Part shown: in pieces, positions 40,911 to 49,569 of the stretch
Layout: every line of letters begins with the position of its first letter
How positions within the stretch are numbered: the stretch's first letter is position 1
From: JAJRXR01 sp041987545
GTDB taxonomy: Bacteria; Planctomycetota; Phycisphaerae; Phycisphaerales; UBA1924
Length of the DNA: 64,000 nt
Assembly (NCBI GenBank): GCA_041987545.1
Contig: JBHIWH010000001.1
Coordinates: 496,001-560,000 of the forward strand
Direction of reading: 5' to 3'
Translations under genes and position numbers: made by a program
Notes under the pieces: generated by a model
Databases searched by the model: none
Told to the model about the DNA's origin: nothing
The model's input: the letters and a program-made list of their open reading frames with translations, nothing else

Positions 40911-42395
40911 ATGAGCTTTGTCAGGCCCGGCACGGAGGCGGGGGTGGGGACGGCGCGCGGCGGCGCGGCGTGGTCGCGCCCGTACCTGGTCGGGATCGGC
41001 GGGTGCGGGATGTCGGGACTGGCCCGGATGCTCGCCGCGAGGGGCTCGAGCCCGGCCGGCTCGGACTCGACCGACTCGGCGCTCATCGCTTCATTGAGAG
41101 CCTCGGGCATCGGCGTGGATCTGGATCAGATCGACGCACCGATCCCCGACGAGACGGACGTGGTGATTCTCTCGGCGGCGATCCCGCCAGACCATCCCCA
41201 GGCGCTGCGCGCCCAGGAGCTGGGCCTGCCGGTGCTGACGTACGCCGAGGCGCTCGGGGCGTGCATGCTCGGGCGGACGGGCGTGGCGATCGCGGGGACG
41301 CACGGCAAGTCCACGACGACCGCGATGCTGGGCGTGGCGCTGGCCGAGGCGGGGCTGGACCCGTCGGTCATCGTCGGCGCGACATGTGCCCAGCTCTCGG
41401 GCGACAGCTCGAACTCGGGCGTCGGATTCCGGACCGGGGCGGACGTGATCCCGGAGGGCGAGCGGGCGGGCGAGCCGGGGCTGGTCCTGGCCGAGGCGTG
41501 CGAGTTCAACCGGTCGTTCCACCACCTGCGGCCGACGATCGCGAGCATCGGGAAGGTCGAGGCGGACCACCTGGACGTGTACGGCTCGCTGGACGCGGTG
41601 GTCGAGGCCTTCGCGGGCTTCGCGAGGCTCGTGCCGGACAGCGGGACGCTGCTGATCGCGCACGAGGGGGCGCACCGGCGCGTGGTCGCGTCGGGTCTGG
41701 CGTGCGACGTGCAGACGATCGGGTTCTCGCCTTCGGCGGACTGGACGATCGGGTACGACCCCGGGTCGCGCGAGGTGTACGTCGCGCGGGCCGGCGAGGC
41801 GTCGGTCGGCTGGGTCAACCAGATGGCGGGCGAGCACAACGCGATCAACGCGGCGACGGCGTACGCGCTGGGGCGGATCGCCGGCGCCGAGCCGTCGAGG
41901 CTTGCGGCGGCGCTCGGGAACTTCCGCGGGCTCGACCGTCGGATGCAGTGCCTGGGCTCGCGCGACGGCGTCCGCGTGTACGACGACTACGGGCACCACC
42001 CGACTGAGATCGAGGTCACGCTCCGGGCGTTGCGTCAGGCCGAGCGCCCGCACGAGCGGGGCGGGCGGCTGATCTGTGTGTTCCAGCCCCACCAGCACTC
42101 GCGGACGCGGCATCTGCTTGAGGAGTTCACGACGAGCTTCGAGCAGGCGGACGTGGTGATCGTGCCGCATATCTACTTCGTGCGCGACTCGGAGGCGGAG
42201 AAGCAGCGGGTGAGCGCGTCGGACCTGGTGGACCGGCTGCGGGGGCGGGGCGTGCGGGCGATGCACCTGTACCCGTTCGAGGCGATCGTCGAGCAGCTCG
42301 AGAACCTGTGCCGCCCGGGCGACCTGCTGGTCGTGATGGGGGCGGGCCCCGTGTGGCAGGTGGCCCGCGGGTACCTGAGGGACGCCTCGTCATGA
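40911..42395 (+). CDS. murC: UDP-N-acetylmuramate--L-alanine ligase
   Basis: Adds L-Ala to UDP-MurNAc in the cytoplasm. The 494-residue ligase has the N-terminal Rossmann part (YLVGIGGCGMSGLARML), ATP loop GTHGKSTTTAM, the central AEACEFNRSFHHLRP and IGKVEADHLDVYGS, and the C-terminal YDDYGHHPTEI and FQPHQHSRT. The recycling ligase Mpl is similar, but the following murB and ddl support MurC. The ATG at 40911 is chosen; a longer frame adds 39 Arg-rich residues. Overlaps murB by 4 nt (ATGA). Confidence 0.94.
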   Translation: MSFVRPGTEAGVGTARGGAAWSRPYLVGIGGCGMSGLARMLAARGSSPAGSDSTDSALIASLRASGIGVDLDQIDAPIPDETDVVILSAAIPPDHPQALRAQELGLPVLTYAEALGACMLGRTGVAIAGTHGKSTTTAMLGVALAEAGLDPSVIVGATCAQLSGDSSNSGVGFRTGADVIPEGERAGEPGLVLAEACEFNRSFHHLRPTIASIGKVEADHLDVYGSLDAVVEAFAGFARLVPDSGTLLIAHEGAHRRVVASGLACDVQTIGFSPSADWTIGYDPGSREVYVARAGEASVGWVNQMAGEHNAINAATAYALGRIAGAEPSRLAAALGNFRGLDRRMQCLGSRDGVRVYDDYGHHPTEIEVTLRALRQAERPHERGGRLICVFQPHQHSRTRHLLEEFTTSFEQADVVIVPHIYFVRDSEAEKQRVSASDLVDRLRGRGVRAMHLYPFEAIVEQLENLCRPGDLLVVMGAGPVWQVARGYLRDASS

Positions 42396-43309
42396 TGTCC
42401 ACGCAGACGCCGTCCGTGCAGATCGAGACCGACGCGCCGATCCCGACGTGGTTCGGCGTGGGGGGGACGGCCGACCGCCTGGCAAGGCCGACATCGGCCG
42501 AGGAACTCCGCCAGTGCATCGAGCTGGACCCGGACCTGCGCGTCCTGGGCGACGGGGCGAACCTGCTCGTTGATGACGCGGGCGTGGGCGAGCTGGTCGT
42601 GGATCTGTCGCAGGGGTCGTTTAGGGAGGTCGCGATCCACGACGAGACCGGGTTCGTGGTCGCGGGCTCGGGCGTGCGGCTGCCGCAGCTGATCAACGAG
42701 TGCGTGCGGCGCGGTCTGGGCGGGCTGGAGACGCTGGCGGGGATCCCGGCGAGCGTGGGGGGCGCGGTCGTGATGAACGCGGGCGGGGCGTTCGGCGAGA
42801 TCCGCGAGAGTGTCCTGCGCGTGCACGCGATGGACCGGGCCGGGCGCGAGCACGCGATCGACCGGTCGCACATCGACTTCGGGTACCGGCGGAGCAGGCT
42901 GAATCACCTCATTCTCACGAGCGTGGAGTTCACGCTCCGTCCGGGCGACGCCGAGACGCTCCGCAAGCGGCTCCGCGAGTGCATGGAGTACAAGAAGAGC
43001 ACGCAGCCCCTGAAGGACGACTCGGCCGGGTGCGTGTTCAAGAACCCGACGCTGGAGCGGGACATCGAGGGCGTGGGCGGGGCGGGGCAGCGGGTCAGCG
43101 CGGGGATGGTGATCGACCGGGCGGGGCTCAAGGGCTGCCGCGTGGGCGGGGCGGAGGTCTCGGCGCAGCACGGCAACTTCATCGTCACGGGCGAGGGATC
43201 GACGGCGCGGGACGTGATCGAGCTGATCGCGCTCGTGCAGGAACGCGTGCTCGCGACGTTCGGCGTGATGCTCGAGCGCGAGGTCGTCGTCTGGGAGCGT
43301 TCGGCGTGA
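42392..43309 (+). CDS. murB: UDP-N-acetylenolpyruvoylglucosamine reductase
   Basis: A 305-residue FAD enzyme that makes UDP-MurNAc. FAD-binding VLGDGANLLVDDAGV and GLETLAGIPASVGGAVVMNAG, YRRSRLNH near the substrate site, DDSAGCVFKNP (catalytic Ser in SAGCVFKNP) and AQHGNFIVTGEGSTARDV (Glu) are all there. The YRxSxF/L and lack of the extra loop suit type II MurB. Start overlaps the murC stop; two adjacent ATGs are possible. Confidence 0.94.
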   Translation: MMSTQTPSVQIETDAPIPTWFGVGGTADRLARPTSAEELRQCIELDPDLRVLGDGANLLVDDAGVGELVVDLSQGSFREVAIHDETGFVVAGSGVRLPQLINECVRRGLGGLETLAGIPASVGGAVVMNAGGAFGEIRESVLRVHAMDRAGREHAIDRSHIDFGYRRSRLNHLILTSVEFTLRPGDAETLRKRLRECMEYKKSTQPLKDDSAGCVFKNPTLERDIEGVGGAGQRVSAGMVIDRAGLKGCRVGGAEVSAQHGNFIVTGEGSTARDVIELIALVQERVLATFGVMLEREVVVWERSA

Positions 43310-44256
43310 ACGCGCGGCCGACGGTGCTGGTCCTGGGCGGCGGGCCCGACGCGGAGCGCGACGTCTCGATCGTCAGCTCGCGGGCGGTGGCGCAGGCGCT
43401 GATGGACTCGGGCCGGTTCGAGGTCCGCTACGAGCTGATCGAGTCGATCGGGCCGTGCGACGTGCGGGCGATGGCGGGGGACGTCGTGTTCCCGGTGCTG
43501 CACGGACCGTTCGGCGAGGGCGGGCCCCTGCAGGACCTGCTCGAGCAGAGCGGTCGGGCGTACGTCGGGTCCGGGCCGAGGGCGGCGCGGCTGGCGATGG
43601 ACAAGATCACGACCAAGCTGCTGGCCTCATCGCTGGGGATCGCCACGCCCGAGGCGGCGGTGATCAACCCGATGGACCCGGTCTGCCCGATCGGCACGCC
43701 GTGCGCCGTCAAGCCCGTGCACGACGGCTCGAGCGTGGGCCTGACGATGTGCCGCGAGCCGGAGGACTGGGCCGGCGCGCTGGCAACGGTCCGGGGCGAT
43801 GTCCGGTCGCGGCCCGACCGGGCGTGGATGGCTGAGCGGCTGGTCGAGGGGCGGGAGCTGACCGTGGCGCTGATCGAGGGCGGGCACGGGCTCGTCTGCG
43901 CCGGCGTCGTGGAGATCGCGCCGCCCGACGGCGTGTACGACTACGCGGCCAAGTACGAGCGGGGCGACACGCGGTACGTCGTCGATCCGGAGCTGCCGGC
44001 GGGCGTCAGCGAGAGAATCTCGGAGCGGTCGCTGCGGCTGTGCGAGACGCTGGGCGTGCGGCACCTGGCCCGGGTCGATTTCATGCTCGATCATGAGAGC
44101 GGCGAGGCGATGCTGCTCGAGGTCAACACGATGCCCGGGTTCACGGCGCACAGCCTGCTCCCGATGGCGGCCAAGGCTCGCGGACTGGATCTGCCGGCGC
44201 TGTGCGGGCGCCTGGTGGACGGCGCCCTGGGCGAGCGGGCCGCGGCGGGAGTCTGA
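43306..44256 (+). CDS. ddl: D-alanine--D-alanine ligase
   Basis: A 316-residue ATP-grasp ligase. Start VLVLGGGPDAERDVSIVSS, the substrate-binding FPVLHGPFGEGGPLQDLLE, ATP-grasp CAVKPVHDGSSVGL and AERLVEGRELTVALIE, DYAAKYERGDTRY, and metal ligands in RVDFMLDHES and LLEVNTMPGFTAHSL. GTG start overlaps the murB stop by 4 nt (GTGA). Third gene of the wall-precursor operon. Confidence 0.95.
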   Translation: MNARPTVLVLGGGPDAERDVSIVSSRAVAQALMDSGRFEVRYELIESIGPCDVRAMAGDVVFPVLHGPFGEGGPLQDLLEQSGRAYVGSGPRAARLAMDKITTKLLASSLGIATPEAAVINPMDPVCPIGTPCAVKPVHDGSSVGLTMCREPEDWAGALATVRGDVRSRPDRAWMAERLVEGRELTVALIEGGHGLVCAGVVEIAPPDGVYDYAAKYERGDTRYVVDPELPAGVSERISERSLRLCETLGVRHLARVDFMLDHESGEAMLLEVNTMPGFTAHSLLPMAAKARGLDLPALCGRLVDGALGERAAAGV

Positions 44257-44260
44257 CGCG

Positions 44261-45154
44261 ATGGCGAAGAAGAAGAAGCGAGGCGCGGGCGGCGGACTCG
44301 ACCCCGAGATGACCAAGCGGATCGGGATCGGTTTGGCGGTCGCCGCGTGCGTCGGGGGTCTGGGCGCGGGGACGGTGTTCGGCGCGCGGTACCTCGAGTC
44401 GCGGGCCGAGGAGCTGGCGGGCGGCGAGCCGACGGCGGTGCAGATCCTCTGGCCGGCGCTGGGCGGCGGGGGCGAGCGCGACCGCGTGACCTGGCTGCCG
44501 TCGGGTGAGCGTGAGCGCTTGACGGAGATCGCGCGGACGGCGATCGCCAACAGCGGGCCACTGGACGTCGAGGGCGTGCGGAGCGTGAGCCGCGAGCTGT
44601 GGTCCACCGGCTGGTTCGGCGAGGCGCCGACCGTGCGGCGGACGAGCGAGGGCGGGATCATCGTCGAGGCGCGCTGGCGCGTGCCGGCGGCGGCGGTCCG
44701 GTTCGACGGGCGGGACCAGCTCATCGCGTGGGACGGGGCGGCGCTGCCACTCCGGTACCCGCGCGGGCAGAGCGGGCTGCGCGTGCTCCTCGGCGCCAGC
44801 TTCGGGCCGGGCGAGGACGGCGTGATCGACCCGGCCCGCGCGTGGCCCGGGGAGGACGTGGCGGCGGGCCTGGCGCTGCTGGATCTGCTGCGGGCCGAGG
44901 AGCTGGACGACCAGGTCGCGGCGGTGGACACGTCCCGCGTGTTCGAGGACGGGATGCTCGAGATCGTGACGACCCGGGGCGGGCGGATCGTGTGGGGCTC
45001 GCCCGTCGGGCGGTTTGCGCCGGGGCAGAAGTCCGACAACGAGCGTGTGGACGTCCTGCGGGCGTTGCTCGACCGGACGGGGATGCTGGACGCGGGGGAG
45101 GGCCGCGTGGAGATCTACGGCCCCCGGGTCGAGATCGACCGGCGCGGGGGCTGA
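44261..45154 (+). CDS. Membrane-anchored protein in the ftsQ position
   Basis: A 297-residue bitopic protein: Lys-rich start, one helix (IGIGLAVAACVGGLGAGTVFGA, about residues 20-41) and an exported domain. LTEIARTAIANSGPLDVEGVRSVSRELWSTGWFG could be a POTRA-like unit, followed by VEARWRVPAAAVRFDGRDQLIAWDG, similar in layout to the beta domain of FtsQ/DivIB. Its place directly after murC-murB-ddl is where ftsQ stands in the dcw cluster. Identity with FtsQ is an inference from topology and place. Confidence 0.6.
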   Translation: MAKKKKRGAGGGLDPEMTKRIGIGLAVAACVGGLGAGTVFGARYLESRAEELAGGEPTAVQILWPALGGGGERDRVTWLPSGERERLTEIARTAIANSGPLDVEGVRSVSRELWSTGWFGEAPTVRRTSEGGIIVEARWRVPAAAVRFDGRDQLIAWDGAALPLRYPRGQSGLRVLLGASFGPGEDGVIDPARAWPGEDVAAGLALLDLLRAEELDDQVAAVDTSRVFEDGMLEIVTTRGGRIVWGSPVGRFAPGQKSDNERVDVLRALLDRTGMLDAGEGRVEIYGPRVEIDRRGG

Positions 45155-45161
45155 GGTCGCG

Positions 45162-45167
45162 TAGGCT
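45162..45167 (+). promoter_or_regulatory. -10 element before the membrane protein gene (leaderless type)
   Basis: TAGGCT ends 5 nt before the GTG at 45173. Confidence 0.4.
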
Positions 45168-45172
45168 CAGGC

Positions 45173-45979
45173 GTGGACCCCGCCGACGAACAGCAGGCGA
45201 AGGGCGAGAAGGAGCGGGACCTCTTCGGGAACACGCCCAAGGGTCGCGCGGACTGGTCGCACCGGAAGGGCGAGCCGCGGGTGTTCGCGCTGCTGTGGAC
45301 GGCGTTCCTGATGGCGGCGACGCTGCTGATGTTCGCGTCGCTGAGCGCGGCGTGGGTGGTGACGCCCGAATCGTACCGCCCGGCGGCGCGGACGCTGCTG
45401 ATGGTGGTGTCGGTGGGGGTGGTGGTGCTGTGGCCGATGACGAGGCTGTGTCAGGCGCCGCCGGGGCAGCGCCCGCTGTGGGCGACGTTCAAGGACATGG
45501 TTGTGGTGCTGGCGCCGGTGCAGGCGTTGGTGTGGCCGCACGCGCTGCGAATCCTGGCGGGCTGGCCGATCGAGGTGGTCGCGGGTGTCTCGTGCGTGAT
45601 GATCGCGTGGGGTGTGGTGGCGGGGGGCGTGCTGGCGGTGGCGCAGGCGTCGGCGCCGCGACGGGGGGGCGGCGGGGCGCGCTGGGCGTGGATGCTGGTG
45701 TTCGTGGCACTGGTGGTGGGGGCGCCGGCGTGGCTGGCGTGGCGCGGCGCGCTGCGCGTGGACTCGGTGGACGGGGCGTCGGTGGGGACGACGCTGGGGT
45801 GGATGTTCTCGGCGCCGACGGCGGTCGCGGAGCTGACGCGGGCGCGCGTCTGGACGGGTCGGCCCGCGTCGATCGGCTCGATGCACTGGATGGCGATCGG
45901 GTGGACGCTGTGCGTGGGGGTGGCGTTGTGGGCGGGCGCCTGGGGCGTGGGCTTGGCACGCCGGGGGCGGAGCGCCTAG
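45173..45979 (+). CDS. Polytopic membrane protein of unknown function
   Basis: A 268-residue protein with a charged N-terminal 35 residues (NTPKGRADWSHRKGEPRVF) and about six hydrophobic helices (LLWTAFLMAATLLMFASLSA, LLMVVSVGVVVLWP, VVAGVSCVMIAWGVVAGGVLAV, WMLVFVALVVGAPAWLAW, a C-terminal one). No family recognised. It stands where ftsA/ftsZ would follow in a classical dcw cluster. Its TAG stop overlaps the greA -10 element. Confidence 0.78.
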   Translation: MDPADEQQAKGEKERDLFGNTPKGRADWSHRKGEPRVFALLWTAFLMAATLLMFASLSAAWVVTPESYRPAARTLLMVVSVGVVVLWPMTRLCQAPPGQRPLWATFKDMVVVLAPVQALVWPHALRILAGWPIEVVAGVSCVMIAWGVVAGGVLAVAQASAPRRGGGGARWAWMLVFVALVVGAPAWLAWRGALRVDSVDGASVGTTLGWMFSAPTAVAELTRARVWTGRPASIGSMHWMAIGWTLCVGVALWAGAWGVGLARRGRSA

Positions 45980-45982
45980 ATT
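45977..45982 (+). promoter_or_regulatory. -10 element of greA
   Basis: TAGATT, whose TAG is the stop of the preceding gene. Transcript start near 45989 leaves a leader of about 42 nt with a GAGGAAGGGA ribosome site, so greA is not leaderless. Confidence 0.45.
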
Positions 45983-46030
45983 GGCGTGCTTGGAGGGGCC
46001 CGGCAGGCCCCGAGGAAGGGACGCGATCCG

Positions 46031-46495
46031 ATGGACCTGATCACCGCCGCCGACAAAGTGAAGCTCGAGACGAGGCTGAACGAGCTGCTGGCGCATCGGT
46101 CGGTGATCACCGAGCGGATCGCCGAGGCCCGGGCGCTGGGCGATCTGAAGGAAAACGCCGAGTACCACGCGGCGCGGGAGCAGCAGGGCCTGGAGGAGGC
46201 GGAGATCCGCCGGATCGAGGAGCGGCTGGCCCACGCGCAGGTCGTCAGCGAGGACAAGCAGGCCGACGGCGTCGTGTTCATCGGCTCGACGGTGAAGATC
46301 CGCGAGGTCGGGTCGGACGAGGACGAGCTGTGCCGCCTGGTGGGCGAGAGCTCGGGCGAGGTCGATGACGACGTGTTCGAGGTGACGGCGACGAGCCCGA
46401 TGGGCGAGGCCCTGATGAAGGCGCGCGTGGGCGAGACCGTCCGCGTCCGGGCGCCGCGGGGCGTCAAGCAGTTCGAGATCCTCGAGATCCTCTGA
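46031..46495 (+). CDS. greA: Transcription elongation factor GreA
   Basis: A 154-residue cleavage factor that rescues backtracked RNA polymerase. The N-terminal coiled coil has LETRLNELLAHRSVITERIAEARALGDLKENAEYHAAREQQ-type sequence with the acidic tip (GDLKENAEY), and the C-terminal FKBP-like domain has GSTVKIREV and SPMGEALMKARVGETV. The ATG at 46031 is chosen for its strong Shine-Dalgarno. Ends 21 nt from a convergent gene. Confidence 0.95.
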   Translation: MDLITAADKVKLETRLNELLAHRSVITERIAEARALGDLKENAEYHAAREQQGLEEAEIRRIEERLAHAQVVSEDKQADGVVFIGSTVKIREVGSDEDELCRLVGESSGEVDDDVFEVTATSPMGEALMKARVGETVRVRAPRGVKQFEILEIL

Positions 46496-46515
46496 GCCGA
46501 GGCCGGGCGGGGCGT

Positions 46516-47433
46516 TCAGTCGTCCTCGTCCTCGCCGTCGTCGTCGTCGTCGTCTCCCTCGTCCTCGTCATCATCGTCGTCCCCGTCGTCCGAGGCTTCG
46601 TCCTCCTCGTCGTCGGAGGCGCCGGCGTTGTCCTCGCGATCGACGAGCACCCGGATGGCCGGGGGCAGGTCGAACTCGGAGTCGGGGACCCGGTCGAACG
46701 AGACGTCCTCGATGACGAACTCGACGCTCTGCGGGCCGACGTATTGCACGGTCTTGGTCGCGATCATCAGCCCGTCGAACTCGCGGTAGTCGCTCAGGAC
46801 GTACCGGACCGCGATGTCGCCCAGGGGCGAGGGTTCGATCGACTCGGAGCCGATCCGCAGGCCGGTCTCCTTGGAGTAGTACTGGGTGGTCTCGCGCCCG
46901 TGGGGGTCGGTGAGCACGACGGCGTGGACGGCCTCGCCCTCGACCTCCTTCTCGCCGGCGTAGGCGATCGAGTCGTAGTCCTTCTCGAGGCGGAGGTCGG
47001 CGTCGTAGCGGGAGGAGCGGACGACCGCGTCGCGCTGCTCGCCCTCGAGGACCATCGCGCCGAGGCTGGGGTCGATGCTCCAGGCGGTCTGCCCGTCGAA
47101 GCCCTGCATGGACACGCCATAGCCGGTGATCTCGAACCGCAGGACGCTCTGGTTGGGCGCCTTGACGCGGGTCTCGAGCGTGCCCTGGAGCCCGGCCGAG
47201 GGGATGGAGATGCGCCCGGTGGAGGTGATGTCGGTGTGCGCGCGGATGACGTCCTCGCCGCCGACGGCCTCGATGTGCCGGGCGATGATCTCGAGCGCCT
47301 TCTCCTGCGGGCTGACGGCCTGCTTGGCGGGCTGTGCGGGGGCCGGGAGGGCGGCGACGGTCTGCGCGAGCAGGGCGGCGGCGGCGAGGGCGGACAGGGT
47401 TGCGATTCGGGTGATCGTGGATCGGCGGTGCAT
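46516..47433 (-). CDS. Exported LolA-like protein with acidic tail
   Basis: A 305-residue exported protein. Signal peptide ends TVAALPAPAQP (about residue 30). The body has the pattern of outer-membrane lipoprotein-sorting (LolA/LppX-fold) proteins: IIARHIEAVGGEDVIRAH, ITSTGRISIPSAGLQGTLE, QGFDGQTAWSIDPSLG, VVLTDPHGRETTQYYSK and YREFDGLMIATKTVQY. The last 40 residues are almost only Asp and Glu, coded by GTC/CTC repeats (46519-46620). The ATG at 47433 has a GGAAGGAA site. Lies 29 nt after the S41 peptidase gene, likely one operon. Confidence 0.78.
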   Translation of the reverse strand: MHRRSTITRIATLSALAAAALLAQTVAALPAPAQPAKQAVSPQEKALEIIARHIEAVGGEDVIRAHTDITSTGRISIPSAGLQGTLETRVKAPNQSVLRFEITGYGVSMQGFDGQTAWSIDPSLGAMVLEGEQRDAVVRSSRYDADLRLEKDYDSIAYAGEKEVEGEAVHAVVLTDPHGRETTQYYSKETGLRIGSESIEPSPLGDIAVRYVLSDYREFDGLMIATKTVQYVGPQSVEFVIEDVSFDRVPDSEFDLPPAIRVLVDREDNAGASDDEEDEASDDGDDDDDEDEGDDDDDDGEDEDD

Positions 47434-47462
47434 GGTGTGGTTCCTTCCGTGCGTGCGTTGTT

Positions 47463-48905
47463 TCATTCTTCGGCGCCCGAGAGCCAGCGGGCGGCCCGGT
47501 GCAGGGGCGCGTCCACGCCGTCGAGCAGGTCCTCGCGGGTGAGGGGGACGGGGACGTCGGGGATGACGCCGGTCTTCTCGAGGCGGTCTCCCTTGGAGGT
47601 GTGGTAGTCGGCGATGGCGTGCAGGAGCACGTCGCCGTTGGGCAGGCGGTCCATGGCGGCGGGCAGGGCCATGCCGGCGGTGGTCTGGCCGAAGACCTTG
47701 GCCCGTTCGACGGCCTGGAGGCCGCCGGCGAAGACCTCGGAGGTCGAGGCGGAGACGCCGTCGGTCAGGACGGCGACGCGGCCGGCGAATGGCTCGGTCG
47801 GCTCGCCCCAGCTGGTGGCGTACTGGGGGGTGGTCTTGAACTGGAGGGAGGCTCCCCGCATCTTCATCGTGCCGAGGTTGGCCGGCTCGTCGATGAGGCG
47901 CCCGCCCATGCCGATGGCCAGCGCGCCGATGCCGCCCAGGTTGCCGCGGATGTCGATGACGATGCCGTCGGCGTCGCGGAGCTCGTAGACGGCGCGCTCG
48001 AACTGGCGCGACATGGGCATCATGAAGATGTTGAAGCGGATGAGCCCGATCCGGGCGCCCTGGGGCAGGCCGTGCTCGTCGTTGTCGAGCCACGACCACT
48101 CGAGGCGCGAGTTCATCGCGGGCAGGTTGCCGAACTTGGCCATCTGGCCCGGCTGCCGCACGCGCCTGAGCGTGACGCGCCGGGTCTGGTCGTTGGCGTC
48201 GAGGAGTGTCAGGCGGGCGGCCGTCCCGGGCTCGCCCGAGAGCGTGCCCGTGAAGATCTGCCAGGCGATGATCTCGCTCGACTCGGGGTCCAGGGCGGCG
48301 ATGCGCTCGATGCGGTCGGCGACGTCGCGGGTCCCGATCTTCTGGACAACCCACCCCGGGCGGATCCCCGCGTCCTGGGCGGGGGACTCTGGCTCGACGC
48401 GTGTGACCAGGAGCCGGCCCTCGGCGACGCGGACGTCCAGGCCCAGCCACGCCTCGCCCCCGCCGTAGGACTCGTTCTCGAGGGGCTCGTCGAGCCAGTC
48501 CTCGGTGGCGTGCTCCTCGTGGTGGTCGGGGGCGTCGGCGCCCGGGTCGTCGTGGTCGGGCGCCTCGTCCTCGCCCGGCAGGACGTCGGCGACTTCGCCC
48601 GGGATCAGGGCGAAGTGCGACTCGCCGAGGCGGCTGAGCATGTCTGAGATGATCGAGCGGACCTGGTCGGCGGAGGTGGCGGCCCGGGCCTCGGGGGCGA
48701 GCTCGTCGTGGACGGCGTCCCAGTCCACGCCGTTGTACGTCTCGTCGAAGTGGGTGTCGCGGATAATCCGCCACGCGGCCTCGAAGGTGCGTTCGTGGAC
48801 CGTGGGCTCCGCGGCGGCGGGGGCGGCCGCGATGGCGGTGGCCGCGGAGACCAGCGAGAGGGCGGTCGCGAGGATCGCGGTCCGTCGGACGTTGGGGGCT
48901 CTCAT
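47463..48905 (-). CDS. Exported S41-family peptidase with PDZ domain
   Basis: A 480-residue exported protein. Signal peptide ends APAAAEP. An N-terminal cap (FEAAWRIIRDTHFDETYNGVDWD), an Asp/His-rich loop near 130-160, a PDZ domain (WLGLDVRVAEGRLLV, SPAQDAGIRPGWVVQKIG) and the S41 core: IVIDIRGNLGGIG, AVLTDGVSASTSEVFAGGL with the likely nucleophile Ser, then VFGQTTAGMALPA. The Lys found in CtpA-type enzymes is absent, so it belongs with the tricorn-like S41 branch. The ATG at 48905 has AGGAGAG; an upstream frame extension is antisense-like. Confidence 0.85.
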   Translation of the reverse strand: MRAPNVRRTAILATALSLVSAATAIAAAPAAAEPTVHERTFEAAWRIIRDTHFDETYNGVDWDAVHDELAPEARAATSADQVRSIISDMLSRLGESHFALIPGEVADVLPGEDEAPDHDDPGADAPDHHEEHATEDWLDEPLENESYGGGEAWLGLDVRVAEGRLLVTRVEPESPAQDAGIRPGWVVQKIGTRDVADRIERIAALDPESSEIIAWQIFTGTLSGEPGTAARLTLLDANDQTRRVTLRRVRQPGQMAKFGNLPAMNSRLEWSWLDNDEHGLPQGARIGLIRFNIFMMPMSRQFERAVYELRDADGIVIDIRGNLGGIGALAIGMGGRLIDEPANLGTMKMRGASLQFKTTPQYATSWGEPTEPFAGRVAVLTDGVSASTSEVFAGGLQAVERAKVFGQTTAGMALPAAMDRLPNGDVLLHAIADYHTSKGDRLEKTGVIPDVPVPLTREDLLDGVDAPLHRAARWLSGAEE

Positions 48906-49569
48906 GTATCTCTCCTGGGCGGGCGGGCCTCGGCGAAAAGGTCCGGGCGGGCGGGGCGGCCGAGGGCCCGGCGGCCGATTCCCCGCGGGGGCTCTTTGGC
49001 CGACGGCGGGGCCGGGTTCTCGGACGCCGATTCGTACCGGCATCGGGCCGCCGATGTGCGGATCCTTGGCCGATTCGGGCCCGGAAGGCGGGCTGAATCG
49101 AGCAGGCTCGGGCGACATCGGCGCAACGCGTTGATATGCAAGAGTTTAGGGCGGCTCGCCGTCGAGGGCTGTGCCGCGATCACCGCGAGCGTGAACGGTT
49201 CGGATGGGACAAGCTGGGTCGTCGCATCGCAGCGCCGGGGCGTCATCACGTCTCGAACGCAACTGGAGCGGCGCGTGCATGTGAATGTGGGCAAGGTTGA
49301 TTCCGCATCGTGGCGCGTGCGTGACGAGGTGGATTGGCTGTCGGTGGGTGTGAAAAGCGCGAAATGCAGGCGTAGGTCTTGCCGTGGGTTGCGCGCCTCA
49401 CTATCACTATGTTGTAGATATCGGGAGTGTCACGGGACCGGTCTGGGGAGTTCGGTTCCAACTGCAGGGGCATAACGAATCCGGCAGGTTTCCGTGCGAC
49501 CGTAGTTGCTCTGCCCACTCGGGTAGGGGTGTGTTCATCGAGTGTCGAGTGAATGCGAGGAGTAGGACA
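48906..49569. other. 664-bp non-coding stretch between divergent genes
   Basis: Holds the leader of the S41 peptidase gene on the left (AGGAGAG) and a long leader of the Cys-rich secreted protein on the right. It is less GC-rich than its surroundings from about 49130 to 49560. A candidate promoter TTGCCG-N17-TATCAC lies at 49379-49407. Open frames in it look like chance. No RNA family recognised. Confidence 0.6.
49379..49407 (+). promoter_or_regulatory. Candidate promoter of the Cys-rich secreted protein
   Basis: TTGCCG (49379-49384), 17-nt spacer, TATCAC (49402-49407). The leader would be about 155 nt, long for this window. Confidence 0.35.
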
